Source of the DNA: Cerasicoccus maritimus
GTDB taxonomy: Bacteria > Verrucomicrobiota > Verrucomicrobiia > Opitutales > Cerasicoccaceae
Length of the DNA: 64,000 nt
Direction: 5' to 3'
NCBI GenBank assembly: GCA_031296935.1
Contig: JAVDPD010000009.1
Coordinates: 1 to 64,000, forward strand
Part shown: positions 34,197-43,738 of the stretch, in pieces
Layout: every line of letters starts with the position of its first letter
Position numbering within the stretch: the first letter of the stretch is position 1
Translations under genes and position numbers: made by a program
Notes under the pieces: generated by a model
The model's input: the letters and a program-made list of their open reading frames with translations, nothing else
What the model was told of the DNA's origin: nothing
Databases searched by the model: none

Positions 34197-34633
34197 GACT
34201 CCAGCTTGGGCTTGCGGCGCGGAATCGCAAATTCCAAAAAGCGGCGATAGGCGGGCCAGGCGCGGTAAACATACACGGCGAGCACGGCACCAAAGCAGTC
34301 CGCTATCCAGTCGGCAAAGTCCATGAAGCGGCCGGGGGTCTGGCTTTGGTGCAGCTCGTCGAGGAGGCCGAACAGCGCCGTGGCGCCGATGGCCAAAATC
34401 GTGCGCAAGGCGCTGGGCCAATTGGGCGACGCTACGCGGTAAAGCGATGTGGCCAGCAAGCCAAAGACGAGAATGTGGATGACTTTATCGTAGGAGAAAA
34501 AGGTGAAGGGCAGGGGCGCGGGATTGCCGCCGGAGGCAATGCTAATTGCGGCCATGAGCCCGAGCGGTTGCCACCAGCAGAGGCGCTGTTTCCAGAGATT
34601 GAGGCGGCGTTCCTGGGCAGGTGTGGCTGGCAT
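34193..34633 (-). CDS. VanZ-like integral membrane protein
   Basis: A 146-residue protein with about four membrane segments and the VanZ-family motifs SYDKVIHILVFGLLA and DELHQSQTPGRFMDFADWIAD. VanZ gives low-level teicoplanin resistance in enterococci; most family members have no known role. An ATG 11 codons upstream is an alternative start. It is divergent from the membrane protein at 34736. Confidence 0.8.
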   Translation of the reverse strand: MPATPAQERRLNLWKQRLCWWQPLGLMAAISIASGGNPAPLPFTFFSYDKVIHILVFGLLATSLYRVASPNWPSALRTILAIGATALFGLLDELHQSQTPGRFMDFADWIADCFGAVLAVYVYRAWPAYRRFLEFAIPRRKPKLES

Positions 34634-34735
34634 GACGTTGCGTTGAGTAACGGCGCTGCGGGGCATGGCGTCGAGTCACAAATGGCGACAGGTTTCCATT
34701 GCTTGAGTTGGCGCAAGGGCTTACGTTTCCGAGTC

Positions 34736-36418
34736 ATGTATAAAGGCTTGGGCATTCTGCTGATCTTGCTGGCCGCCGTGTTTGGCGTCGGGGGATGGCT
34801 GCTGCCGACCTACCTCGATGCCGTCGCGCCCGTGGTGCTCCATGTGGTGGGGGCGGAGGGCAAGTCTGCCGCTAACTCCGCGGATCACCTGCTGGTTGAG
34901 GGGCAGCTTGGCCCGGCCTGGCGCATCAATGAAGCGCTCCAGCAACTGTCGGGGCCGGATGCGGAAGACGTCACGACCGAGAGTCTGCTGAATGACCAGA
35001 TCGCGGCTTTCATTGCGGAGCATCCTGAAGATCGTTTCATTGGCAGTGACGAAGTTTACGGTCAGCAAGTGCTGGCGATGTCGCCGAAGCAACCAGAGTT
35101 GAATGCCGATTCCGGGCCTATGCCGTTTCAACGACTGCTCACGCAAAAGGTTAATCGCGAGGTCTTGCTCGCGCTTTTGGAGGAGTCGCGGAATCAAAAC
35201 GTGTTACAGATTTTGGAAACGCGTGGCATGCACGGGGTGCGTCATTTCATGCCGGTGGCTTCGGCGGCCGGCGCGCCGCTGGACTCCGCGATTTTAACGA
35301 CGGCCTTGCTGGTGCAGTCGGGCTTTATTGGACCAGAGTTCGCACGCGAAGTCGCCACGATGGCACAGCTTTCGATGAGTGGCGAAGGGGCGGCCGTGGC
35401 GCGGATGGAGGCGTTTTACATGTCGGTGCTCGGTGCGGCGCAGCGACTGGATTGGGCATCCCTTGGCGCGTGGACCCGTTTGGCGCGAGATCCGGTTAGC
35501 TTCATGCGCGCAACGACTCTGCTCCGGCAAAGTGGAGAGCGCGAGGCATTGGTGTTTGGCGTGGTGATGCTTAGCGAACGACCGGATTGGCTGGCGGATT
35601 ATTACGAGGAATTTGGTGACGCGGCCTGGCCCGATCTGGAGCGCGCATTTCCTTGGGGCGGCGAGTCCTTGAGCTATTTGCTCGAATATCAACTGCCGCT
35701 CTATCACGGGCCGGTGCTTTGGTCCGACCAGGACGACATCCCCGAGCAAGGCGCGCTGCAAACGCTGCTCTTGTTTTGTGCGGACTGTAGGACGCTGGCG
35801 ATCGTGGTGAAGATCGGTCTGTTGTTGATGGCGGGCATGCTGATTGCCGCGGGCGGCAAGCTGCTGCTATTGAGCCGCGCGCAGGCTGGCTCGGGCGCGC
35901 CCGGCATGGCTTGGATGCAGAATGCGGTCGTGGGCGTGATTTTATTGCTCATTGTGGTCGGCGTGCAGGAGCCGCAGTTGTTTGCCCAGCCGGTGACAGA
36001 ACCCGGCGCCCTGTTTTTAGAATTTGAATTACCCGCCGCAGTCAGCACAGTAGAAGGAGAATCCATGCCCAACGCCACCATCGATCAACAAACCGTCCTG
36101 GTCCTGCTCATCTTTTTTATGGTGCAGCTGGTGATTTACATCGTGTGCTTGATGAAGCTCTCGACGCTCAAGCGCGCGCCCGTGCCAGCCGAGACCCGCA
36201 TCACGCTGCTGGAGAACGAGGAGCCGCTGTTTGACCTCGGGCTTTACGTGGGGCTGTCGGGCACGGTGATTTCGCTGCTCATGCTCGCCATGGGCATCGT
36301 GCAGGCGAGCCTCGTAGCCGCGTATGCCTCGACGTTGTTTGGCATCATCTTTGTGGCTCTGTTGAAGATCCTCCACGTGCGCCCGCTCAAGCGTAAGCTG
36401 ATCCTCGAGGCGCGCTAA
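34736..36418 (+). CDS. large membrane protein of unknown function with ExbB-like C-terminus
   Basis: The 560-residue protein has an N-terminal signal anchor, a mostly soluble region to about residue 355, and membrane segments near 360-385, 400-420, 455-475 and 495-550. The last pair (GLYVGLSGTVISLLMLAMGI and AAYASTLFGIIFVALLKIL) resembles MotA/TolQ/ExbB proton-channel helices. I recognise no other domain. AAGGAG at 36054-36059 lies 5 nt before an in-frame ATG (36065), so a separate 117-residue C-terminal product may also be made. Confidence 0.6.
   Translation: MYKGLGILLILLAAVFGVGGWLLPTYLDAVAPVVLHVVGAEGKSAANSADHLLVEGQLGPAWRINEALQQLSGPDAEDVTTESLLNDQIAAFIAEHPEDRFIGSDEVYGQQVLAMSPKQPELNADSGPMPFQRLLTQKVNREVLLALLEESRNQNVLQILETRGMHGVRHFMPVASAAGAPLDSAILTTALLVQSGFIGPEFAREVATMAQLSMSGEGAAVARMEAFYMSVLGAAQRLDWASLGAWTRLARDPVSFMRATTLLRQSGEREALVFGVVMLSERPDWLADYYEEFGDAAWPDLERAFPWGGESLSYLLEYQLPLYHGPVLWSDQDDIPEQGALQTLLLFCADCRTLAIVVKIGLLLMAGMLIAAGGKLLLLSRAQAGSGAPGMAWMQNAVVGVILLLIVVGVQEPQLFAQPVTEPGALFLEFELPAAVSTVEGESMPNATIDQQTVLVLLIFFMVQLVIYIVCLMKLSTLKRAPVPAETRITLLENEEPLFDLGLYVGLSGTVISLLMLAMGIVQASLVAAYASTLFGIIFVALLKILHVRPLKRKLILEAR
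36054..36067 (+). promoter_or_regulatory. strong internal ribosome-binding site and in-frame ATG
   Basis: AAGGAG, 5 nt, then ATG, in frame within the membrane protein gene. In a window where most starts have no Shine-Dalgarno sequence this is the best match I saw. It may start the ExbB-like part as its own protein. Confidence 0.45.
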
Positions 36419-36423
36419 CCCAG

Positions 36424-36475
36424 CCAACCTCCGGTTGGATCGGTCGTTTTGGCCATTGGGCAAAAGTGAGGTAGG
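36424..36475 (+). repeat. two-hairpin REP-like element, copy C
   Basis: Hairpin 1 CCAACCTCCGGTTGG (36424-36438), linker GATCGGTCG, hairpin 2 TTTTGGCCATTGGGCAAAA (36447-36465, one mismatch), then GTGAGGTAGGG. It starts six bases after the membrane protein stop codon. Confidence 0.8.
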
Positions 36476-36513
36476 GAGTGGACAGGCCAGAGTTGCGTGT
36501 TAATGGTAGTCGT

Positions 36514-37251
36514 ATGCGTTTGTGGCTCGCAGTTTTGTTTTTGCCGTTTACTTTGCTCGCTGAGCAGAAGACCGTTGTGGTGATTCATGGCTTGGCGGCG
36601 AGCGCGGGTGTAATGGGCCACGTGGAAAACACCCTTGAGGCCGATGGCTACCGGGTGGTCAATATCGACTACCCGTCGATGAGCAAGACGCTTTATTTGC
36701 TGGCCAAAGACATTCGCGCCAAGATTGTTGAAGAGACTCAAGGCGTTGATCAAATCGACTTCGTGACGCATTCGATGGGTGGCATCATCTTAAGGCAAAT
36801 TCAGCTGGATGACCCGCTGCCGAACATCGGGCGCGTCGTGATGATTGCTCCGCCCAACCACGGTAGTGAAGCGCTGGATATCGTGGCTTCCTCGGCATGG
36901 GCGAAGATGATTTTTGGTCCGGCGGGCAGTCAGCTTGCCGCGACGAATTCCAAGCGTTGGGATGCCATGGGGCCCGCGTCTTTTGAGGTCGGCATCATTG
37001 CGGGCACGCTGGGGATTGACCCCGTGGTGTCTTCGATGATCGAAGGCCCGGACGATGGCGTGATCTCGGTTGAGAGCACGAAGCTCGACGGTATGAGCGA
37101 CTTTGTAACGGTCCACGAAACGCACCCCATGCTCGTCTTTAATGGCGAGGTCATGGACCAGATGGTCGCCTTTCTCAACACCGGAACATTCCTGCCGCCG
37201 CAGCCGTCAGAGAAAAGCCAGTGGGCCGGCAACTGGACCCACCGGCGCTAA
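36514..37251 (+). CDS. secreted alpha/beta hydrolase, lipase/esterase-like
   Basis: The 245-residue protein has a signal peptide (MRLWLAVLFLPFTLLA) and an alpha/beta hydrolase core: VVVIHGLAAS (oxyanion strand), the nucleophile elbow THSMGG, IAPPNHGSE, then acidic DDGVISVES and a late His in VHETHPMLV as candidate triad members. It resembles the LipA/EstA-type lipases and acts outside the cytoplasm. Substrate unknown. The start was set at the ATG that begins the signal peptide. Confidence 0.82.
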   Translation: MRLWLAVLFLPFTLLAEQKTVVVIHGLAASAGVMGHVENTLEADGYRVVNIDYPSMSKTLYLLAKDIRAKIVEETQGVDQIDFVTHSMGGIILRQIQLDDPLPNIGRVVMIAPPNHGSEALDIVASSAWAKMIFGPAGSQLAATNSKRWDAMGPASFEVGIIAGTLGIDPVVSSMIEGPDDGVISVESTKLDGMSDFVTVHETHPMLVFNGEVMDQMVAFLNTGTFLPPQPSEKSQWAGNWTHRR

Positions 37252-37255
37252 GAGT

Positions 37256-38632
37256 TTATTGCTTGGCCAAGCCTTCAAAGAGGCGCTCGTAGAGGGCGGC
37301 GCCGCGCTCGATGATCTTGCAGTGCATCGACTCGTCGGGCGCGTGGAGGTTGTCCTCCTTGGTGAAAAGGCCGAGCATGAGTGAGTCGAGGCCGAGCGTT
37401 TCCTTGATGTCGCCAATGATCGGCACGCTGCCGCCTTCGCGCAGGTAAACCGGCGCTTGGCCCCAGATCTCGGGGATCGCGGTTTCGGCGATGTCGAACG
37501 CGCGGCTCTTGGTGGAATCGTCCTTGGCCGTGCCGCCTTTGCCGGGCGGGATGACTTGGTAAGCCGGGCCGCCGGAGTGGATGTCGAGCTCCACCTTCAC
37601 GCCTTTGGGCGCGCGTTCCATGATGGTTTCGGCGAGGCGCTTTTGCACGGTCTCGGCGTCCTGGTTGGCGACGAGACGGCACGTAATTTTGGCGAACGCC
37701 TTGGACGGGATGACGGTCTTTTCGCCTTCGCCTTGGTAGCCGCCGCCGATGCCATTGAACTCCAGCGTGGGTGCAAAGCGTGTGGCTTCAAAGCAGTTCA
37801 AGTCAGGCGGGCAATGAAAGTCATCCACACCGAGGAATTTGCGGTAGTCCTCTTTGGAGGTGGGGAGCTTGGCGAGCTCGTCGCGCTCCCAATCCTGCGG
37901 CATGACAACGTCGTCGTAAAAGCCCGGGACGTTGACCGTGCCGTCGGGATTGTGCAGTGACGCGCAAATCTCCATCAGCGCCTGAAGCGGGTTCAAAATA
38001 CAGCCGCCGTGGATGCCGGAGTGCAGGTCCTGCTTCGGGCCGGTGACGTTGATTTGCAGCGGGGCGAGGCCGCGCAGTGCGAGCGTGATCGCCATGGTGT
38101 CCGGGCTCGGGCAACCGGTGTCGGACAGGATGACGAGATCGGCCTGGCTGAGGCGCTTTTTGTAATTTTCCAGGAAGCCGGCGAAGCTTGGGCTGCCGAT
38201 TTCTTCTTCGCCTTCGATCATCCAGGTAATACGGAGCGGCAGATCGGGGTTGCGCTCGAGGACACGGGATAGTGCGGCCATTTGGACAGCGATGGGCCCC
38301 TTGTTGTCAGCGGCGCCGCGGCCGTAAATACGGTCGCCGCGCACCTCGGTTTCGAACGGCGGCGTGGTCCACAGTTCAAACGGGTCGGCGGGCTGAACGT
38401 CGTAATGGCCATACACGAGGATATGCGGCCAGTCGTCGTGGTCGGCACCACGCTCGGCGAGGATGATCGGGTGCAGCGGCGTCTCGACCGTCTCCACGGT
38501 GAAGCCCATTTCGGCCAGCTTGGCGCAGACGCTTTCGCGCGCGCCAGTCATGCCTTCGTTGTATTGCGGATCGGTGGATACGCTGGGGTGGCTGACGAAT
38601 TCGGAAATCAATTGAAGCGGGTCAAATGCCAT
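37256..38632 (-). CDS. M20 family metallopeptidase (dipeptidase)
   Basis: Cytoplasmic zinc dipeptidase of the M20/PepV-carnosinase group, 458 residues, normal length. Seen: YGHYDVQP (metal His plus Asp), GRGAADNKGP (bridging Asp), EGEEEIGSP (catalytic and metal Glu) and a dimerisation insert. It probably finishes degradation of imported peptides. It converges with the hydrolase gene, with 4 bp between stop codons. Confidence 0.92.
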   Translation of the reverse strand: MAFDPLQLISEFVSHPSVSTDPQYNEGMTGARESVCAKLAEMGFTVETVETPLHPIILAERGADHDDWPHILVYGHYDVQPADPFELWTTPPFETEVRGDRIYGRGAADNKGPIAVQMAALSRVLERNPDLPLRITWMIEGEEEIGSPSFAGFLENYKKRLSQADLVILSDTGCPSPDTMAITLALRGLAPLQINVTGPKQDLHSGIHGGCILNPLQALMEICASLHNPDGTVNVPGFYDDVVMPQDWERDELAKLPTSKEDYRKFLGVDDFHCPPDLNCFEATRFAPTLEFNGIGGGYQGEGEKTVIPSKAFAKITCRLVANQDAETVQKRLAETIMERAPKGVKVELDIHSGGPAYQVIPPGKGGTAKDDSTKSRAFDIAETAIPEIWGQAPVYLREGGSVPIIGDIKETLGLDSLMLGLFTKEDNLHAPDESMHCKIIERGAALYERLFEGLAKQ

Positions 38633-38720
38633 GACTGAAATCTATACTGGATGTAGGAGGTTTGAAAACTATGAATCTCGTAAATGTGCTCGAAAGCTTT
38701 GCGTTGCAGAGTGAGTCAGC

Positions 38721-39533
38721 CTATTGGCCGGTAGCTTTGTAATACAAAGGCAGGACTTCGGGCATCATCTTTTCGAGGTTCTTGATGCGGGTGCTTTCGG
38801 CCGGGTGGGTGGAGAGAAATTCCGGGGTGCTGCCATCGCCCTTGGCCGCCATTTTTTGCCAGAAGGGCACGGCGACGCGTGGATCATAGCCAGCGCTGGC
38901 AGAGTAAATGAGCCCAATGTGGTCGGCCTCGGATTCCATCGTGCGGCTGTAGGGCAGGATGAAGCCATAGGTCGAGCCCGCTCCGTAGCTGGCCATGACG
39001 ACCTGACTCAAGTCGTGGTCCACACCGCCTACGCCGAGGCCGATGGCGAGCGCGGCGCCAGCCATTTGGTTGGCCATTTGATGGGATACTTTTTCCTGCC
39101 CGTGGTCGGCGGAGACGTGGGCAATTTCGTGGCCCATGACCACGGCCATATCATCGTCGCTATCGAAGAGGGGGAAGATGCCGGTGTAGAAGCCGACCTT
39201 GCCGCCGGGCATGGCAAAGGCGTTGACCTGGTCGCTTTCAAAGAGGACGAACTCCCATTGATCGGCGGGCAGGAGGTCGGCACCGTTCTTACGGGCGGAG
39301 TCGACGATCTTTTTGCCGACGCGTTGGAGCTGGGCGTTTTTCTCGGCATCGCTGGAGACGGGCATTTCCGTCTTCATTTGCTCGAATTGCTGGACAGCCA
39401 TGCTGGAGACTTCGGTGTCGCCCACGAGGCTTAGCTGGCTGCGCCCGGTCTCACTGACCGTTTGGCAACCGGTTAAGGCACCTATTAGCAGGCATGCGCA
39501 GAGTGTCGCAAAAAACGTAGAGAGCAGATTCAT
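38721..39533 (-). CDS. M48 family metalloprotease lipoprotein
   Basis: Periplasmic zinc protease of the LoiP/BepA type, 270 residues. A lipoprotein signal ends at LTGC (Cys23). The zinc motif HEIAH and the downstream Glu in ESEADHIGL are intact, so it should be active. Family members handle misfolded outer-membrane proteins. It is a single gene; a 17-bp repeat related to the element at 29983-29999 lies just past its stop codon (38698-38714). Confidence 0.9.
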   Translation of the reverse strand: MNLLSTFFATLCACLLIGALTGCQTVSETGRSQLSLVGDTEVSSMAVQQFEQMKTEMPVSSDAEKNAQLQRVGKKIVDSARKNGADLLPADQWEFVLFESDQVNAFAMPGGKVGFYTGIFPLFDSDDDMAVVMGHEIAHVSADHGQEKVSHQMANQMAGAALAIGLGVGGVDHDLSQVVMASYGAGSTYGFILPYSRTMESEADHIGLIYSASAGYDPRVAVPFWQKMAAKGDGSTPEFLSTHPAESTRIKNLEKMMPEVLPLYYKATGQ

Positions 39534-39598
39534 GCCTTTAGCTTAACTCCACTTTGGTCGGCGTCAACCCGCCGCATACGGCTAGTGCACACTGATGG

Positions 39599-40606
39599 CT
39601 ACGCTGCGGCGGGGTCGATGGGCTGGGGGGCGCGCTCGTCGGTTTCGTAAATGTCCTTCGCCGCGCCGACGATGCGTGAGTTAAGTTCCTTGAGCAGTTT
39701 TTCGTCTTTGCCGGCGTAGGGGACTTTGCTGAGCATGTAGCGGATCGAGTTGAGGCGGGCGCGCTTTTTGTCATCTGAGCGGACAATGGTCCACGGCGCG
39801 TCGGCGGTGTCGGTGTAAAAGAGCATGGACTCCTTGGCCTTGGTGTATTGGTCCCAACGGCCGAGCGATTCGACATCCATTGGGCTGAGCTTCCACTGCT
39901 TGAGCGGGTCCTTGGCGCGGCCCATGAAGCGGCGGAGCTGCTCCTCGCGGCTGACTGAAAACCAGAACTTAAATAGCCGGATGCCGCTGCGGGTGAGCAT
40001 GCGTTCAAACTCCGGGCACTGGCGCATGAACTCCAGGTATTCCTTAGGCGAGCAGAAGCCCATGACCTTCTCGACGCCAGCGCGGTTGTACCACGAGCGG
40101 TCGAAGAGCACGATCTCACCCGCGGTTGGCATGTGCTCCACGTAGCGTTGAAAATACCATTGGCCCTTCTCGGCGTCGGACGGTTTGGGCAGGGCGACCA
40201 CGCGTGCGCCGCGAGGGTTGATGTATTCCATGAACCGCTTGATCGAGCCGCCCTTGCCAGCGGCGTCACGGCCTTCAAAAATCGCCACAATGCGTTCGCC
40301 CGTCTGCTGGCACCAGGCCTGCATTTTGACGAGCTCGATGTGCAGCAGGTGGATCTGGTCTTCGTAAAGGTCTTTCTTGATCGTCTTTTCGTAAGGGTAG
40401 GTCGGGCTGATGATCGACTTCTTGCTGGGCGCTTTTTTGACTTTTTCGACGATTTCCTTGGGAACGCTTTTAGCGACGACTTCGTCGATGGCGGCGGCCA
40501 TGGGAAAAGCTTCTTCGAGCACGCTCTTGGTGCTTTTCTTGGAAGCCTTGGGCGCTCTCTTGGCTTTGGCGGACTTGGTAGTTTTCTTCTTGGAGGTCTT
40601 TTTCAT
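39599..40606 (-). CDS. ppk2: polyphosphate kinase 2
   Basis: Transfers phosphate between polyphosphate and nucleotides, in most family members from polyphosphate to GDP or ADP. The 335-residue protein has Walker A EGRDAAGKGG, the lid motif and Walker B FDRSWYNRAGVE. It carries a Lys-rich N-terminal tail of about 70 residues (TSKKKTTKSAKAKRAPKASK), probably disordered, before the PPK2 domain. Start set at the ATG opening that tail. With the CYTH-CHAD-ParA genes it is the second polyphosphate-related locus of the window. Confidence 0.92.
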   Translation of the reverse strand: MKKTSKKKTTKSAKAKRAPKASKKSTKSVLEEAFPMAAAIDEVVAKSVPKEIVEKVKKAPSKKSIISPTYPYEKTIKKDLYEDQIHLLHIELVKMQAWCQQTGERIVAIFEGRDAAGKGGSIKRFMEYINPRGARVVALPKPSDAEKGQWYFQRYVEHMPTAGEIVLFDRSWYNRAGVEKVMGFCSPKEYLEFMRQCPEFERMLTRSGIRLFKFWFSVSREEQLRRFMGRAKDPLKQWKLSPMDVESLGRWDQYTKAKESMLFYTDTADAPWTIVRSDDKKRARLNSIRYMLSKVPYAGKDEKLLKELNSRIVGAAKDIYETDERAPQPIDPAAA

Positions 40607-40774
40607 GGCGACTGGTGGTGTTGGAAGAACGACAAAGCAGGAGCTGGCAGCTCCCTGCTTCAAGCTTGGTAGAGTGTAGAAAAAGCGCCGCGCGCCTTGT
40701 AAGAATTGCTAATGCAGCATGATACATGCCCGCATGGTGTTTGGCGAGGGATAAAAAAGCGTTCCTTCAGGCAT

Positions 40775-40805
40775 GAAAAAACCGCCCCGGATGTCCGGGA
40801 CGGTT
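40775..40805 (-). terminator. Rho-independent terminator of mscS
   Basis: On the minus strand ACCGTCCCGG and CCGGGGCGGT form a stem followed by six T, about 65 bp after the mscS stop codon and after REP copy D. Confidence 0.85.
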
Positions 40806-40819
40806 GTGGTAAAATTTGC

Positions 40820-40868
40820 CCTCCGCTCTGGCGCAGTGCGCCAGACTTTCGGTCCAGCGTGACGCTGG
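40820..40868 (-). repeat. two-hairpin REP-like element, copy D
   Basis: Minus-strand orientation. Hairpin 1 is CCAGCGTCACGCTGG (40854-40868), then GGACCGAAAG, then hairpin 2 TCTGGCGCACTGCGCCAGA (40827-40845). It directly follows the mscS stop codon at 40870. Confidence 0.8.
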
Positions 40869-40869
40869 G

Positions 40870-41691
40870 TTAGGCGGACTTCTTTTCGACGGTGTGCATG
40901 TAAACGTCCTGCTGCGGGTAGGGGATGGAGATGCCCTCTTCGTCGAGGCGCAGCTTGATGGTTTCCTGCAGGCGGAAGAAGACGTCCCAGTAATCGGCGG
41001 TCTTGACCCACGGACGGACGGCGAAGTTGACGGAGCTGTCGGCCATTTCGAGGAGGCCGATGGTCGGCGCGGGTTCGTCGAGGGTGCCCGGGTCGTTGGC
41101 GACGATTTCGGTGAGGACGGCCTTTACCTTGCGGATATCGTCGTCGTAGCTGACGCCGACCACGAGGTCCATGCGGCGGGTGTCCTTGGCGGAGAAGTTG
41201 GTGATGGCGCCGCTGAGGATTTGGCCGTTGGGAATGATGATGCCTTTGTTGTCCGGAGTGCGCATCTTGGTGTCGAAGATATTGATTTCCTCGACGATGC
41301 CGGCCACGCCGCCTGCCTGAATGAAGTCGCCCACGCGGAAGTGGCGGAAGGAAACGAGCATCACGCCAGCAGCGAAGTTGGCCAGCGAACCCTGGAGGGC
41401 GAGGCCAATGGCCAGGGTGGCGGCACCGAGGACTGCGATCACGCTCGTGGTGTCGATGCCGAGCTCGTCAGCAGCCATGAGGATGACCACAACCAGCAAG
41501 GCGGAGTAGAGCACATTGCAGAGAAACTTGACGATGGTCTCGTCGAGCTTGCGCGCTTCGAAGGTTTTGCGGGCGATGGTGACGGCGAGCTTGGCCAGCC
41601 ATTTACCAACGAAAAAGGTGACGAGCGCCCAGAGGATGCTGAGCGAGTAGCTCTGAAGAATAGCGAGTATATCTTTGGCTTCAGTTTCCAT
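40870..41691 (-). CDS. mscS: small-conductance mechanosensitive channel
   Basis: MscS-type channel of 273 residues that opens under hypo-osmotic shock in the inner membrane. Three membrane segments lie in the first about 130 residues; the pore helix TM3 contains AVLGAATLAIGLALQGSLANFAAG, typical of MscS with its Gly/Ala pattern, followed by the beta domain (FRVGDFIQAGGVAGIVEEI) and the mixed C-terminal domain. Full length, single gene with a clear terminator. Confidence 0.94.
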   Translation of the reverse strand: METEAKDILAILQSYSLSILWALVTFFVGKWLAKLAVTIARKTFEARKLDETIVKFLCNVLYSALLVVVILMAADELGIDTTSVIAVLGAATLAIGLALQGSLANFAAGVMLVSFRHFRVGDFIQAGGVAGIVEEINIFDTKMRTPDNKGIIIPNGQILSGAITNFSAKDTRRMDLVVGVSYDDDIRKVKAVLTEIVANDPGTLDEPAPTIGLLEMADSSVNFAVRPWVKTADYWDVFFRLQETIKLRLDEEGISIPYPQQDVYMHTVEKKSA

Positions 41692-41791
41692 AGCAGGTAT
41701 GTGTTTTTAGTGTTTGAATTCTCGGCCCATTGATAAATCCTTGTGTTTTTATATACGAGCTTTTTCCCAAGGCTCCGCCATTCTGTAACTT

Positions 41792-43738
41792 ATGAAAACC
41801 TCCAGCATCTCGCTCCGAGTCGCCGACTTCCTCAAGGGGCACCCTCCATTTGACATGATTTCGGAGGAAGACTTGCTGTTGCTTGCTGGCGCGGGCCGGG
41901 TAAAGTTTCATGAAAGCGGTGAGATCGTCTATGAAGAAGGCGATGACCGCGGGCGCTACGCCTTCGTGGTGCAGAAGGGCACAGTGAACCTTTTTCGCAA
42001 GTCGGCCCGCGGCGAAGACTTGATCGACGTACGCGTGGAAGGCGACTTGCTGGGCTTCCTCTTTGACTCGCCGGATATGCCATATCGCTGCACCGTCAAG
42101 ACGGCCAGTGACACGATCATCTACGCGATTCCGCAGGCAATTTTACGAGAGTTGGCGGAGAAATACATTACCGTTGGGGACTACTTTCGCGAATATTTTG
42201 GTGAAGGCTTTACGCCGCGCCGTCACACTGCCAGCTCCCCGGAAAACGCCCGGGGCATTGATGAGCGCCCAGCGCACTGGCTGCAAAAGTCTGGCCCCGT
42301 CAATGAACGCGCCTCTAACCGCCTGCTCACCTATAAAATGGATGAGCCTATTCACATGGTGGCGAAGCGACTGGCCCCTGGCTTACAGGAGGCAATTGTG
42401 GCCGTTGATCACAATTTTCATCCCTTGGGCATCATTACGGAGTCCGATTTATCGGCACGCGTAGCCACGGGGTTAACATCTGTTGACGCGCCGGCGAGTG
42501 AGATCACTTCCACCAAGCTTATCACGGTGCGTCCAGGTATGAATGCTGGTCAGCTGATTCTAGAAATGCTGCACCATCGCCTGCATCATTTAATTGTGAC
42601 GGAGGATGGGTCGACAACGTCGCCGGTTATCGGTGTGATCAGTGACCGCTCGATCCAGATGCTGCATGGAAGCATTCCGACCTTTTTGGCCAAGGAAATT
42701 TCCGTTGCTGAAGACGCTGCGGCGCTGGCCATTTTGCGTGATCGCGCGGACGAGCTTTTGCTTCACTACATCGAAGGCGATGCTCAGGTTTACTGGCTCG
42801 CGGATTTTATTTCGGAGGTGGATGGCGCGTTGTTGCAGCGTGCTATTGAGATATCCCGTCGAAAATTGCTGAGTTGGGGCTGGATCGAGCCCGAGGTTCG
42901 CTGGTGCTGGCTCGCGATGCACAGTGAAGGCCGAAAGGAGCGTATGCTGCGCTCCCCTCAGCGCACCGCGATGCTCTACGAAGAACTGCCGGAAGGGGAT
43001 GCGGGAGTGGCTGCCGAGAACTGGTTTAAACAACTGGCCAATGAAGTCACCTCCATGCTTGCGCCCTGCGGGTTTGACCTCGATTCCGAGGGTCGCATGG
43101 CGACCAACCACGAATGGCGCGGACCACTGAGTGTATGGAAAGGCCGATTTGAGCAATGGATCGCCCATCCAATAGAAAGCAATATTTTGCGGAAAACGCC
43201 TTATTTCGACGCCCGCTGCGTCTATGGCGATGAAACGCTGTTGGATCAGCTTCGGATTCATATGCAGGAGTGCATTCACCAAAATCCGAACTTTATTCCG
43301 CTCTTGGCAAACGACGCAATGGACAACCTGCCACCAATCACGATCTTCCGTGACTCGGTGATGGACCAGTCTGGCACGCTCTGGACAAGCATTGACACCA
43401 AGATGCACGCCATGCTGCCCTTGGTAGATATTGCCCGCGTATTTGCGCTCAGTTTGAATTTGGACGATACGACCTTCACGCCGATTCGCTTCAAGCGGGT
43501 AGGGCGTCATTTAGTGGAGCAACGGGATTTATTTGAAGAGGCGGCCGAAGCCTTTAGCCATGCGATCCGCCTGCAAACCCGCTTAGGTCTCCGTCGTGGT
43601 GACGACGGGCAATATGTGAAACCCGAGGATCTGCCACGCATCGAGGTGCAGCGATGCAAGGCGATTTTTAAAACGGTGGTTCGCCTCATGGAGTTTGTTT
43701 CCCAATATTTCAATTTGGAAGGGAAGGAGCTGTCATGA
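41792..43738 (+). CDS. cNMP-binding/CBS/DUF294 protein with degenerate nucleotidyltransferase site
   Basis: A 648-residue regulatory protein. Domains: cyclic-nucleotide-binding-like (about 15-130), a CBS pair (about 175-300), DUF294 nucleotidyltransferase-like (about 310-470) and a helical DUF294 C-terminal domain (about 500-640). In active family members the site reads G-S-x-G-R followed by a D-x-D pair in TDQDNA; here residues 377-396 read HSEGRKE, then SPQRTAM, so both Asp are lost (P389 and R391). I infer a ligand-responsive regulator rather than an enzyme. It overlaps the DnaQ-like gene by 4 bp, a pairing common in this family. Confidence 0.83.
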   Translation: MKTSSISLRVADFLKGHPPFDMISEEDLLLLAGAGRVKFHESGEIVYEEGDDRGRYAFVVQKGTVNLFRKSARGEDLIDVRVEGDLLGFLFDSPDMPYRCTVKTASDTIIYAIPQAILRELAEKYITVGDYFREYFGEGFTPRRHTASSPENARGIDERPAHWLQKSGPVNERASNRLLTYKMDEPIHMVAKRLAPGLQEAIVAVDHNFHPLGIITESDLSARVATGLTSVDAPASEITSTKLITVRPGMNAGQLILEMLHHRLHHLIVTEDGSTTSPVIGVISDRSIQMLHGSIPTFLAKEISVAEDAAALAILRDRADELLLHYIEGDAQVYWLADFISEVDGALLQRAIEISRRKLLSWGWIEPEVRWCWLAMHSEGRKERMLRSPQRTAMLYEELPEGDAGVAAENWFKQLANEVTSMLAPCGFDLDSEGRMATNHEWRGPLSVWKGRFEQWIAHPIESNILRKTPYFDARCVYGDETLLDQLRIHMQECIHQNPNFIPLLANDAMDNLPPITIFRDSVMDQSGTLWTSIDTKMHAMLPLVDIARVFALSLNLDDTTFTPIRFKRVGRHLVEQRDLFEEAAEAFSHAIRLQTRLGLRRGDDGQYVKPEDLPRIEVQRCKAIFKTVVRLMEFVSQYFNLEGKELS

